Positions 33,801 to 43,280 of a DNA stretch of 64,000 bases are shown one piece after another. The first letter of the stretch is position 1; the number at the start of each line of letters is the position of its first letter. The position numbers and the translations under genes are program-made. The notes under the pieces were generated by a model, which was not told the origin of the DNA, did no database searches, and saw only the letters and a program-made list of their open reading frames with translations. The stretch is from Anaeramoeba flamelloides (lineage: Eukaryota > Metamonada > Anaeramoebidae). Where the stretch lies: NCBI GenBank assembly GCA_027625915.1, contig JANTQA010000048.1, positions 4,030,001 to 4,094,000 on the forward strand, read 5' to 3'.

Positions 33801-35430
33801 TCACTTTTTATATACAACAATAAGTTTTATTTTTTGGAAACTGTCTTTTACTTTGTTGAAGTTCTATGGTGACAGTTTTTTCAAAATTTGAATTCTTGAA
33901 TCTGTCACTTTCAAAATATTTGATTTTTTAATAGATTTTTATTCATCTTTTACTTTTTTTCTTGAAAATGCAAAAAACATTTTCCTTTTAGTAATTTATA
34001 TTTCTTTTCAAACCATCCAAACTTCTTGAGATCAAATTAAAAAATGTAAATTTTGAGAAAAAAATGCTAAAAACAGAAAAAAAAAATGATGAATAGACAT
34101 TTTTATAAAAATTTTTCAATGTTTTTTCAATCTGGAAAGATCACTGTGAAAATAAACTCACCAAAGACGGTTTCCTAGTTACTTATGGTTGTCCAATTGT
34201 AGTCGTTAAGAAAGGATTTTTAATTTAGTTTTTTTAAAAAACCTTGTTATTTTAAAAAAATTAACTGATTTGAATTTTAATTTTTGATTATTATCCTCAA
34301 TTTTTTACTACACATTGCTAATTTTCATTTTGGCGTGTTTTTTTTTTTGTGTACTTTGGTTCAAATCAAAGAAGCACATTCTTTTGTGGTTCCAAGTCAT
34401 TAAAAACAGTAATAAAATAAAATTTTAAATTTTCATAATATTTCATTTTTACAGTAAAAAATTATAATGAAAAAAATAGAAATCATTGAAATTCAAAAAG
34501 CAAGTGGTTAGATCCTTTTTTTTTTTATTCGGCGAATTACTTGAAGGAAATTTGAGTGTTTGTGAAAGATAATATTTTGAGAAAAGTTGGAATTAAGGAA
34601 AATGTATTTCGTTCTATTTTAAATTGAAAAACACTTTTAGCTTTTAGAAACTCTATGACAAAAAAGATTTGATTGTTCCATGAAAATAGATCTACTAAAG
34701 TTTGTGAACTGTTTTAGACTTTTGAAAACGTTAAGGTAAAACTTTTATTAAACAACTTGCAAAAAATTTTTATGATTGAAAGCTTCAAAAAAAATTAAGA
34801 GATGTTTTCGGTTCTGGAGATAGGTACTCTGAGAACAAAGAATTTGAAATTTGTGAAAAATACTAAATGCTTATTTTCGGAAGGAGAAAGAGTTTTTGGA
34901 AATTTTGTTTGTCAAATAAAATTTAAACAAAAGTCAATCGATTTTTTACTCTTTTTTACAAAAAAAAGAAAAAAACTTTTTAAAAAGGTTTTGTGAAAGA
35001 AGAAAACGTGAAAGTTTGTTTTTTAAATTGCAACAAGAAAGGGTTGTGCTTGGTTCGGTTATTTAAAGAAAAAAAAGCAAAATATAATTTTACATTCAAG
35101 GCCATTTGGAAGCCAAATCCCCAATTTGTCTCCTGGCTTGATCTTTTTTTCAAGTAAACCACAACCAAAATTGTTTTTAAGTTTTCTAAAGCTGCCATAC
35201 GAGCACCATTCATAGGGCCCATATTTTCCGTCTTTTAATTGATTTCTTTTCCCAAACAGTGGCTTCTTTGGACACTTTTTAGCTGAAAGTTCTGTTGCTT
35301 CAAAGAGGGTTGTCACATTTGACAAAAGGCCAGAAGAGAGTTCACCATCTCCGATTACAGATGAACGATAAATTGTTTCATCATTTTTCTTGGTGATGTA
35401 AGTTGTTTTTGGTGTTTTGGATTTTGACAT
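24863..35430 (-). CDS. ACSL: Long-chain acyl-CoA synthetase (four exons, very large introns)
   Basis: Activates long-chain fatty acids to acyl-CoA through an acyl-AMP intermediate. Exons on the minus strand: 35430-35094, 32347-31931, 29397-28947 and 25568-24863, summing to 1911 nt (636 residues; the family is about 650-700). Junction codons restore family motifs: T/GG gives NGLEWKIAEEGCYA, and GG/A gives FQGYGLTETCACG. Motifs: P-loop YTSGTTGKPKG (about 228-238), LPLVHIFER, GYGLTE (about 400-405), DGWFKTGDIG (476-485) and the IDRKKNIVKLSQGEY linker (496-510). The exon 2/exon 3 junction is the least certain: I used donor GTGGAA and acceptor CTATAG, the only pair I found that keeps frame, but a better-looking GTAATT lies 9 bases further on and a small exon could be missed. 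There is no signal peptide or membrane segment, so it is probably peripheral. Introns are 2746, 2533 and 3378 nt. Confidence 0.9.
26243..26949 (+). mobile_element. Tc1/mariner-like element with trace of transposase N-terminus
   Basis: The left end TAAACTATTTTTCAAACAAA and the inverted right end TAAACTCTTTTTCAAATAAA both run into AGGGCACA. A TATA-type microsatellite abuts the left end, so the TA target duplication cannot be delimited. Inside, around 26570-26650, one frame reads IPDELRLYIENGTL and then CKELSIK, resembling the helix-turn-helix start of Tc1-type transposases; the surrounding frames are broken. A second AAATAAAAGGGCACACC block at about 26748 suggests a nested end. Confidence 0.65.
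27000..27525. mobile_element. Family A element with subterminal CACAGAAAT arrays
   Basis: The left part carries tandem 9-mers AAATCACAG (about 27056-27096), and the right part carries the same array inverted (about 27416-27460, TTCTGTGAT units), so the two arrays face each other. The middle shares blocks with other family A copies (AATGATAGATCAATCAAA, CATTTTGTCTTTAAT, TTTTATTAATTGATCTTAC). No coding capacity. The outer ends (TTTTGGAAAAA... and ...TTTTTCCAC) are diverged. Confidence 0.6.
28085..28800. repeat. Duplicated segment, filled copy (partner 44128-44665)
   Basis: Blocks shared with the segment at 44128-44665, in order: AGTAACTTGAAAATAAAAA, AAAGCAAATCA, GAAATT.AACAA, AACATTCATGATCA, TTAATTAAAGATAGC, GATTTTTTACCAATTGC and TAATTTACACTTCTTC. 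This copy is longer because it contains the MITE at 28262-28434. The origin of the segment (old transposon or duplicated locus) is not known. Confidence 0.7.
28262..28434. mobile_element. MITE with AGGGACTAGTCTC ends, copy 1
   Basis: 173 bp with TA on both sides (28260-28261 and 28435-28436). It aligns along its whole length with 57424-57597. The left end is AGGGACTAGTCTCGATTA; the right end has diverged to AGAGATTATTCACT. The related segment at 44128-44665 lacks it and has a single TA at the matching point, so the insertion and its TA duplication are directly visible. Confidence 0.8.
29441..29507. repeat. 19-bp tandem repeat, about 3.5 units
   Basis: The unit GAAATTGGTTTATTTATTA repeats head to tail three times with one substitution, then a partial unit. 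It lies about 40 bases inside the second intron of the acyl-CoA synthetase gene, near its acceptor. Confidence 0.85.
31235..31680. mobile_element. Family A element, full-length copy
   Basis: The left end GTGAAACACAATTTTTAATT and the inverted right end (GTGAAAC, then ACACAATTTTTAACTG) match, followed inward by AAAATGAAAAGTAAAATCAA on the left and its diverged inverse on the right. The right border ...AAATGG is followed by TAA, as in the copy at 58545-58943. Directly upstream (about 31005-31235) lies a left half-copy in the same orientation. No open reading frame of note. Confidence 0.65.
32348..35093 (-). other. First intron of the acyl-CoA synthetase gene, repeat-filled
   Basis: 2746 nt, donor GAAT/GTAAAATT and acceptor TTATCAAG. 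It contains a hairpin-repeat fragment (32820-32940), a family A half-copy in reverse orientation (33570-33790) and a block near 34830 similar to 5910-5990. The remainder is A/T-run sequence. Confidence 0.75.
33570..33790 (-). repeat. Family A half-copy, reversed
   Basis: Read on the minus strand it begins TTAATTGCGAATATTAATAG and passes through CTGAAAATGAAAAGTATGAT and AAGAAGAAACAAATTTGC, matching the left half of the copy at 31235. The short open frame across it is a by-product of the element. Confidence 0.55.
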
Positions 35431-36516
35431 TATAGAGCCAATAAGTAAAAAAAAAAAATGAGCTTTTTTTCAATGTGAAAAATATCACTTTTCGAACAAA
35501 GTCAATCAAATGAATGAAAGTTTCGTTCACTGAATGGAAACTTGATCACGTGTCAAAAGTTTTGGAAATTTGAACAGTTTGCAATTTTTTTTTATTACAC
35601 CTGTTAAATAATGATAAATTAATAGAAATTTATTTTTAAATTTTAACTTTTTTCTATAATAGTAATCTTGTAAATTAAACTCTTAGAGAATGGGAAATTA
35701 GTAAGATGTCCGTTTCTTCGAGCTTTGGATCAGTTTTCATGTTTCGATTGAATGATTTTTAATTTGAAATGGATTTAGTGAAAGAAAAGATCAAATAGTT
35801 TACTTTTTTGTTCTAAATATCCCTTTTCGGATTTTTTAAGCGAAATCATAACACCAAACATTTCTAAAACCCTGAAAAATCCATTTTTTATGATCAACCT
35901 AAACTTTGAGTGAAAATTCAACAATTTATTCAACATTTTACAAATAAATAAATCAGTTGTCCAGAAGGGTTTAAATGTTCGAATTGGGAGTAATGATTAA
36001 AATTATGGAATCTATCAATTTTCAACTTTGATAGAGGAAGAAATACAAATCATCACAAAAACTGAAAAATGAATAGTGAAAAAGAACGAAAATATAAATA
36101 TAATTTATGTAATTATGTCTAGGAATAATTGGTAAATTGGTTATACAGTGTCAATTATGATTACGACTCTTTTTGGGTCTTTGGAAAAGTCGAGTTTTAC
36201 AGCACTTTTATTTTTAGATTAAAAAATAAGTATATTTAAGGGTAATTTGGATTTTAATAGATTATTGGATCATGTTAATTTGCTTTTGTTTGTAGTTGTT
36301 AGAAAAAAAATGTTTTGAGTTGATATTATTATGTTTGGATTTGAGAGTAGTTTTTTGATGATGTTAATTGTTTGTTTTTGAGGTTAGTGTTTGTTTTTTG
36401 ATATATTAGATGATTATAAAAATTGATTTTGTCTTCTATTTGTTTTTTTGTAAATTGGAAGATATAAGTAAAAATATAAACTAATTACTTTTAAAAGCAA
36501 CCTTTAAATGTAAAAA
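35431..36516. other. Intergenic stretch between acyl-CoA synthetase and tRNA-Gly, with a C-poor G/T-rich block
   Basis: This should hold the promoter of the acyl-CoA synthetase gene (minus strand), but no motif was recognised. About 36258-36470 is strikingly rich in G and T and poor in C on the plus strand (TTTGTTTG, GATGATG and TTTGGATT blocks), unlike its surroundings. No gene is supported. Confidence 0.5.
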
Positions 36517-36587
36517 ACACTGTTGGTTCAATGGCAGAATGGGACGTTGCCATCGTCTTGATCGGGGTTCGATTCCCCGACAGTGTA
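36517..36587 (+). tRNA. tRNA-Gly (anticodon GCC)
   Basis: A 71-nt cloverleaf with no intron. The acceptor stem ACACTGT/ACAGTGT (36517-36523 with 36580-36586) is fully paired, with discriminator A36587. The anticodon stem GGACG/CGTCT encloses loop TTGCCAT, anticodon GCC at 36549-36551. The T arm CGGGG-TTCGATT-CCCCG is perfect. The internal promoter boxes are intact: A box TGGTTCAATGG (36524-36534) and B box GGTTCGATTCC (36566-36576). It reads GGC/GGT codons. The acceptor stem starts with A rather than the usual G, so the first pair is A-U. Confidence 0.95.
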
Positions 36588-36599
36588 TTTTTCTTTTTT
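36588..36599 (+). terminator. RNA polymerase III terminator of tRNA-Gly
   Basis: Five T residues directly after the discriminator base, a C, then six more T residues: a standard pol III stop signal. Confidence 0.8.
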
Positions 36600-36823
36600 G
36601 TTCGCTTCTTATTTTTTTTATAGATCAAGAATCCTATATTATAAACAGAGACAGGCAAAAGGTGTAAAATGAAAAATTAACACGGAAAGTTACTAAAAAA
36701 AAAGAAAAACGAAAAAAAAGTGCAGAAAAGGTGCTTTATTGAAATTTTCTATTTTTCTTGATGAATTTATTTTAAGAAAGAAATGAGTAAAGATTATGAA
36801 AAAAAAAATTGAAAAAAGAAATT

Positions 36824-38466
36824 TTAATTAATTGTATTGTAACTGAAAATCACTTCTGCTTCAAGATTTTCGGTATTTAATCGATTTCTTCGTGGATTCA
36901 TAATATAAGTGACATGTGAAAAGACTCTTTCAACTTCACATGAAGTAGGCTCCATAACTAACAAGTTCAAAAAAATGTTTGGACAAATCTCCAAAAAACT
37001 TGTTTTTTTCCAGTCCAGTATAGGTGAGGCGAATGACAAGATTCATCTTTTTTTCATCAAAAAAATTTTGAAAGTCAATGAACTGACCAATCAAATCTCC
37101 ACGTAGGTATTTACGCATCTTATCACATAGTTTATTTTCGTCTTCAATAAGTGGTTTAATGTGTTCAGGGCATAAGTAAAAAATGCGTATAAATGATTCT
37201 ATTGGCATCTTCCCATCGTGGCTTGTATCTTCTTATTTTATTGAGAAAATCCATAATTTTCCCCATCGTTCCGCTATTAACCGATAAATTGATTATTTTT
37301 GCATAATCTTTCCCACTCATTTTAAATAACCAAGTTTCGATATTTCGCCATCTATTTAAAGTATCTTTTCGGAGTTGTCGTTCTTGAATTCCATCTATCA
37401 AAGGTGTAAATAGTCTTGAAAAAATATTCAATGAAACGGAGGTCTTGTATGCTTCCTTCATTCGACAAACATTTTATCATTTGATTCGCAGTTTCTGATG
37501 TTTCCTCCTTGGTTATAAAAGTAAGTAAGTTTTTTGCGTCTCATGAACACATCTGAAACACATTTTAACCAAGTTCCCCAGCGTGTTTTTTGAAGGAAGA
37601 GATATGTCAGTTATGTTTTGACTTCTCCATCGCTTCTTACGGCCTGCTTGTATTCCCCTCTTAAAAAAACACACGAACCAATTTACATAATCCATTGATG
37701 TTTGGAAAAGACTCCATTAATTTTTGTGAAATGAGATGCAGTAAGTGTGCAGCACATAAAGTGTGTTGTATTGCATATTGTTCGTTTAATCGTCTTCCTA
37801 ATGAAACACATGCTCTTGCACCATCAGTAACAAAATTTGTAATTTGTTGCCAATCAATCTCGTATTCAAGTAATGTTTCTTCCAGGAGTTTTTTGCAATG
37901 AAGAAGCATCGCATCTATCCATTTCTTTGACTTTGAGACACAATCGGAAATCCAAGTTGGTTACCACAACAGCACACAAACTGCGTGAAGTGATGTCAGT
38001 AGTTTCGTCCATCATTAGACAAAACCTCTGTCCAACAAGTACTCTTTTCATGTTACTCTTTTTTCTCTTCAAGAACTCGTACTATTGACCTTCGCACAGT
38101 TCTTATTGAAGGAATTGAACCAAGTGATCGAAACGCAACAATCGAATCTCGATTGACCAATCGATGAAATTTATCAATTGGCACAGAAGCTTGCAGGAAG
38201 GTTTGTGTGACTCTGTCTACACTATCCTGGATGATTAGCTCTGATGCGGTCTGACCATTTGGTCCAAAACCTCTTCTGTGTTTACTAGTCAATAAATGTC
38301 TTTTCATACTGTATCGCGAACCACAAATAGTGGCACCGCATTTCCGACATAGTATCTGATAAAAGCCCCCCTTTTTTATCTTTTCTTTATTCGACTCAAG
38401 AAAAGTAAAACAATTCATATCGGGTTCTTTTAGAATCTCAACCAAGTTACTTAGGTTCACCTATTG

Positions 38467-38500
<34 letters not shown>

Positions 38501-38728
38501 AATATTAGTTGAGTTCTTTGGGATTAATTATCAAAATAATTTTACTCTTGTTTTCGTTTCAATCTTTTCAACAGAATTTGAAACAATGATTGTGTTTTTA
38601 TTATTTAAAACAGTATCTCTTTGTTTCTTCTTCTTTCTTCGATTCTTCCTCCTCACTTTCAATTTCTGACGAACTGAAATGGATGTGTTTGGTTTAGAAA
38701 TTTGAATTCTTTTTCGTGACACGCTCAT
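36824..38728 (-). pseudogene. hAT transposase, frame-broken
   Basis: Starts at ATG 38728 with a basic N-terminus (KLKVRRKNRRKKKKQR, a likely nuclear signal). An 85-nt intron (38545-38461, donor GTAAAATT, acceptor TTTCAATAG) joins in frame to VNLSNLVEIL. Then follow a BED-type zinc finger (CRKCGATICG...KRHLLTSKH), the catalytic-core motif FCLMMDETTDITSRSLC, DGARACVS with HTLCAAHLLHLI, and the C-terminal dimerisation region EVERVFSHV...MNPRRNRLNTENLEAEV. The conserved order is complete, but the reading frame changes about five times (near 38065, 37880, 37685, 37200 and 37035), at least three of these at runs of A or T. Either the copy is decaying by slippage indels or the assembly has homopolymer errors. 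Confidence 0.88.
38467..38498. repeat. A32 homopolymer inside the hAT intron
   Basis: 32 consecutive A on the plus strand, which is a T32 pyrimidine tract immediately before the CAATAG acceptor of the transposase intron on the minus strand. Confidence 0.9.
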
Positions 38729-39118
38729 AAACACTTAAAGTGAAATATGATTAAAAAAAAATGAATTTAAATCAGTTGAAATTCTTTTTCAACCACTTTA
38801 CGATGACGTAGACGCCTTAAAATACTAAAATGAACACGTACTCCGTGTTTTGGATTTTTTCGTGATGACTCGACACGGAAAAAAAACTTCAGAATTGCTT
38901 TCTTTACTCCTCTCTAACAATGGTGTATTTTTAGTGAGGAGTTATTTTATGATTTAAAAATAAAACTCTATTACTCTTTTCTGAATAAGAGTATTAAAGT
39001 TTAAATAATAAAAGAACATACAAATTCAAGCAACTCACTTAAATAAAAGTGAGTCATTAGGAAAAAAAACACTTTTAGATCATTTTTTATACACCGTTTG
39101 CCTTTCTCTGATTATAAA

Positions 39119-41717
39119 AACCTAAAAATAAGAAAGATTGTTTGTTTAGTATTGACAAAAAAAAAAGTAAAAAAGTATTTTTTTGAAATTTTTTTTTTGA
39201 TTTTTTCAAAAATATCGAATTTTTAATTTGGTGAAATTATTGCTAAATTGATAACATAATTAATTTTCTTAAAATAATTAAGAATTAACCAAAAGATTAT
39301 TTTGGGAAAGAATTTTGCCAGACCCGTGATCAATATTGAAAATAACCAAATTTTTATTTATTTATTTATTATAAGAAAGGTGTAATCAAAGAAAATTTGA
39401 TAAATGAAAAAGAAAAGAAGAAAAATAATTAAAAAATTAAGTAAAAAAATATTATATGTCCCTACAACCCAAAAAACACTAAAAAAGGAAGGTGTATCAA
39501 ATACCTTCCATTAAAAAAACAAAATGAAAAAATAAAAATAAATAAAGTTTCAATTTAACTTTTTCTTGAAAATATATTTTGCGAAAATGATTGAATTCAA
39601 AGTTGAAATTATGTATATTTTTAAATACAATATCTTATTTTAACTCATTTACTATCACAAATTCTAAATTATGGGAATTTTATTTTCACAAAAGGTACTA
39701 ATTTGGTCTTCAAATTTTTTTTTATTTTCAAATGGTAAAATTAAAAAAAAAGTTATTTAAAAAGACAAACTCTCTGGAAAAGTATTCTAATTTAATACAT
39801 TAGCTGATTTAATGATTTCAAAAATTTCTCAACCCCAATTTTTCAAAAAAAATAAAAAAAAATGAACAGTAATTTCAAAAAATATTTTCGATATTCAAAA
39901 GTTGAGACTGTCTTTATTCTAAAAAAAATTATCCCAGTGGTTAATTGAATTAAGTTATAAGCTAGAATTCGAAAAATATTAATCAGAAAAAAATAGTACT
40001 TGATTTTATTAAGGATATATCATATACATGACCAAATTCAAAATTATTTACTGTCGTTAGGTTTTCAAGGATTTGAAAAAATTGAGTAAAATCCTTGATT
40101 ATACTAAATTATTTCAAACTCTACGGACACTTTCTTTAGTTTTTTTTTTTAATTTTTGAAATAAAAGGAAAAAATACATGAAATTTTCGGTTTATTTCAA
40201 AAAGTAAAAAAAAACCTAGGCACTTTTCGTTAGGTTTTTTTTAATTTGATAAATAAAAAATAAATTTTTGAAATTTTCAAGTTATTTCTTAAATTAAAAA
40301 AAAAGCACCTTTAGTTTTTCTTAATTTTTCTGTTTATTTGGAAATCAATCGATTTTCTTTAGGTTTTTTTGAGTTTTCTATTGTTTTGCAAATCAATAGA
40401 TTTTCGTTAGGTTTTTTTTACTTTTCGAAATAAACTGAAAATTTATTAAAATTTGCTGTTTATTCCAAAAAACCTAAAAAAAAAAAACCTAACGAAAATC
40501 AATAGGTTTTCTATTTAATTGAAAAATCAATAGAACGTTTCATAAATAAAATAGAAAACATCCAAAAAAAAAAAACCTAGAACACTTAACAAATAAAAAA
40601 GAAAACCACAAGAAAACCTAGGCACTTGATGACACGTCCCCTGTAATATGATGAGCAAAAACACGAGAGAGCGATTATAAGTAATAAATAAAGATTCCAA
40701 AAACCGGGATTAAAAAATTTGGTGAAATTAAAATTTAACGCCTCAGAAATAATTCTAAAATTTCAGTTTATTATTACTGAGTGCGAAACACATAAGTTGG
40801 CGGTTGTTCTAATTTATCAACAAAAAACATTAGTTAAATATTAAGAAAGTTGATCTAAAATATACTTCATTTCACTCATAAACTGCCCAATTAAACAATA
40901 AAAAATACAATTTTATGAAGATTTGACCAACTTAAGATTACTTAGAAATAAGAGAAATCATAAAATTCAGATTCTTGTTGATATTTATGAAAGAAATACA
41001 CGAAAAAACTATAAACTTTCCAAAAATATAAAATCGAATAAAAGTTTTGGGCGCCTTCCATATAATTATCTGATCTAAAATTTATCAATTTCTAGGTGAA
41101 AATAAATTTGCTAACAATATTTTTTTTTTAATTGTGCATTTACCGGTTTAAAAATAAATTACAATACTTCAATTTTTAAAGTTGTTTCAAAGTTTTTAAC
41201 CTACTTTTTTTTCGAGTTGACTTTTTAGAAATTTCAAATCAAAAAAAAAAAAAATAATAATAATAAAATACAGCTACAATAGTTAAGTGATAATATTTTT
41301 TTTTTTTTTTTGAGCTTTTCAGAATAAAAACTTTTCTAAAATAGTAACCCCCCCAAAAAAAAAAAAAAAAAAATTACCCAGGTCTCCACCTTTTGAAAAA
41401 TGCCTCACAAAGTACTTTTGAGACTTTTATTTCTTTGTTTTGAAATAAAAAATCAATAAAGTAAAACAAAAAAAAAAAAACTTAAAAAGAATGTTGACCA
41501 TTTTTTTAAGTAGGTGAATAATTACAAATTGGTTATAAAAAAACAAAAAATTTCATTAAATATAAATCAAATAATCTAATAGCATTGTATTTAATAAAAA
41601 TATAAATATCTCTTTTTCAATCAGAATTTTTTTTAACAATCAATTTTTTTTACCCTAAAATATTACCAATTCAAAGAAAAAATAAATAAAATAAAATAAA
41701 ACGCCCACTCCACATTG
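39119..41717. other. Intergenic stretch with hairpin-repeat cluster
   Basis: No gene is supported. From about 40055 to 40640 there is a cluster of CGTTAGGTTTTTT blocks and their inverses (AAAAAACCTAACG), with CCTAGGCACTT at 40218 and again at 40615, giving a nested palindromic structure. At 40055-40125 the CCTAACGACAG hairpin module is present in reverse orientation. Elsewhere only A/T runs were seen. Confidence 0.5.
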
Positions 41718-43280
41718 TAAACTATTTTTCAGTCAAATAGCCCAGTTTTAATTGGTAAAATACATATGTTTGAAGGTTTTTTCTAGATATTAGAAGAAAA
41801 TTTTTATTTTGGAAATTTTCGAAATTGAAATCATTTTTTTACTTTTTTGTTTTTTTTTCAATTTTTATTAAAATGTAATTCAGCCCAAAATTGTTTTTTA
41901 TGGAAAGATCCCTAGTCACTTGGTAAAAATATGATATTCTAAGGTTATTGAAACCATGGGAAAGATTGTTGAGAAATCATATTGATTTCTATTGGAATTC
42001 TATTCGATCTTTGATCTTGAAATTTGTTTAATAAATGTAAAAAATTTTCACTTCATTTTCATTTCCTTTTTCAAATAGAGACTATAAATACCAAAAAACT
42101 TTGTTTGATGACTTGGGTTCTAAAAGAAAAGTATGGAAAATGAAGTTAAAATTGTTTCCTATTTATCATTCAAATACCAGTAGAAGTTCAAAACGAACAT
42201 TGTTGTTTTTCTCAATGGGTCCCGAAGAATTTGAGTTTTTAAATCAAGTACTACATTCCTCAAATTTAGAACTTTTACAAATGGATTAAATAGATACCCA
42301 TATGTTTTTTAAAAAATAATCAGAAATTAACACATATAAAAAAAAGAAAAATATAAAAAATGTGATTATTGCGCTTATTATGATAAAAATATAAATCACT
42401 CCTTTTGGTATTGTGAAAGGTATAAATTTCTCAGAATCAAGTGGAAAAAAAAATTTTCAAAAATTCTAGATAAGAAACAATACAAAAAAGTTATTCTTAG
42501 AAAAAAATACACAGAAACTCTTCAACATGACTAATCAAAATTATGAAATTTATTGCGCTTGTCGGGAATTTTTTATCAAAGCTCTTATGGTTAGTAAACT
42601 TAAGGTAATAAAGAAAAAATAATAAAAATAAAGTGATTACAAAAAATCTTTAAAATAGTAAAAAATATATAAATTCTGGTACCCACACCACACAACGAGA
42701 GTCGTGGAATACCAATTATTAATCACGGAATGTGGAATATTTATCTATAATTGATAAACTTTCTATTGGGATTTTTTTTCCTCCTGTCTATTCAGGAGGC
42801 GTGTCGTCAAGTGCCTATCTTTTTTTTAATTTGAAAAATAAAAAGAAAATTTCAAAAATTTTCTTTTAATTTCTCAAATCAAAAAAAAGTTAACGACAGT
42901 TTTCCAGAATTCGAAAGAATTTTACTCAATTCTTTTAAATCCTGGAAAACCTAACGACAGTGGATAGTTTCTATTTGGTCATGAAAATGATAAATTTATT
43001 TTATATATATATATATTAATTATTTTTCTTCTTCTCTTTTTTTATTTGATGATTTTTCTTTAACTACTCCTTTCTTTAAAAAATTATAATAATAAAAATT
43101 TGAGTTTTTCAATTTTTAAGAAAATTTATTGATTAATTAGTTTTCTTTCAGACATATATCAACAATTCTTGGATGTATATTATTCTACTTATAACTTATT
43201 TGTTCTTAAAAGGTCAATTATATAAAATAATTGATATTTGAAAAAAAAACGTTGGGAACCTTTGAAAAAAACAGAGTTTA
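41718..43280. mobile_element. Inverted-terminal-repeat element, family D copy 2, split by a LINE insertion
   Basis: The left end TAAACTATTTTTCAGTCAAA and right end CAGAGTTTA match copy 1 (761-1293). Internal blocks (GAAATTGAAATCATTTTTTT, CTAGTCACTTGGTAAAAAT, TTGTTTTTCTCAATGGG, ACATATATCAACAATTCTT) are in the same order. The copy is about 1 kb longer than the others, mainly because of the insertion at 42241-43096. Confidence 0.65.
42241..43096 (+). mobile_element. 5'-truncated LINE (non-LTR retrotransposon)
   Basis: The 856-bp insert is bounded by an exact 13-bp direct repeat, AATTTGAGTTTTT (42228-42240 and 43097-43109), and ends in an A-rich ATAATAATAAA tail, as expected for target-primed reverse transcription. 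From its first base one frame reads TFLKFRTFTNGLNRYPYVF, then after stops KYKKCDYCAYYDKNINHSF and WYCERYKF. The C-x2-C-x8-H-x4-C pattern after a LKFRT block matches the C-terminal zinc motif of LINE reverse transcriptases. The coding end is at 42533. The rest is 3' untranslated sequence with the CCTAACGACAG hairpin (42885-42965). The reverse transcriptase core itself is absent. Confidence 0.65.

Larger units (their letters stand above)
36646..39110 (-). mobile_element. hAT DNA transposon with inverted ends and 8-bp target duplication
   Basis: 2465 bp. The left end CAGAGACAGGCAAAAGGTGT and the inverted right end CAGAGAAAGGCAAACGGTGT differ at two positions and start with the CAGRG typical of hAT. 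An exact 8-bp duplication, ATTATAAA, flanks it (36638-36645 and 39111-39118). It carries one minus-strand transposase gene, now broken. The left end sits 59 bases past the 3' end of tRNA-Gly. The intact duplication and near-identical ends suggest a fairly recent insertion. Confidence 0.92.

Noticed and set aside
42101-42289. 62-codon plus-strand open frame
   Set aside because: It crosses the boundary between a family D element and the inserted LINE; the LINE protein remnant reads in a different frame.
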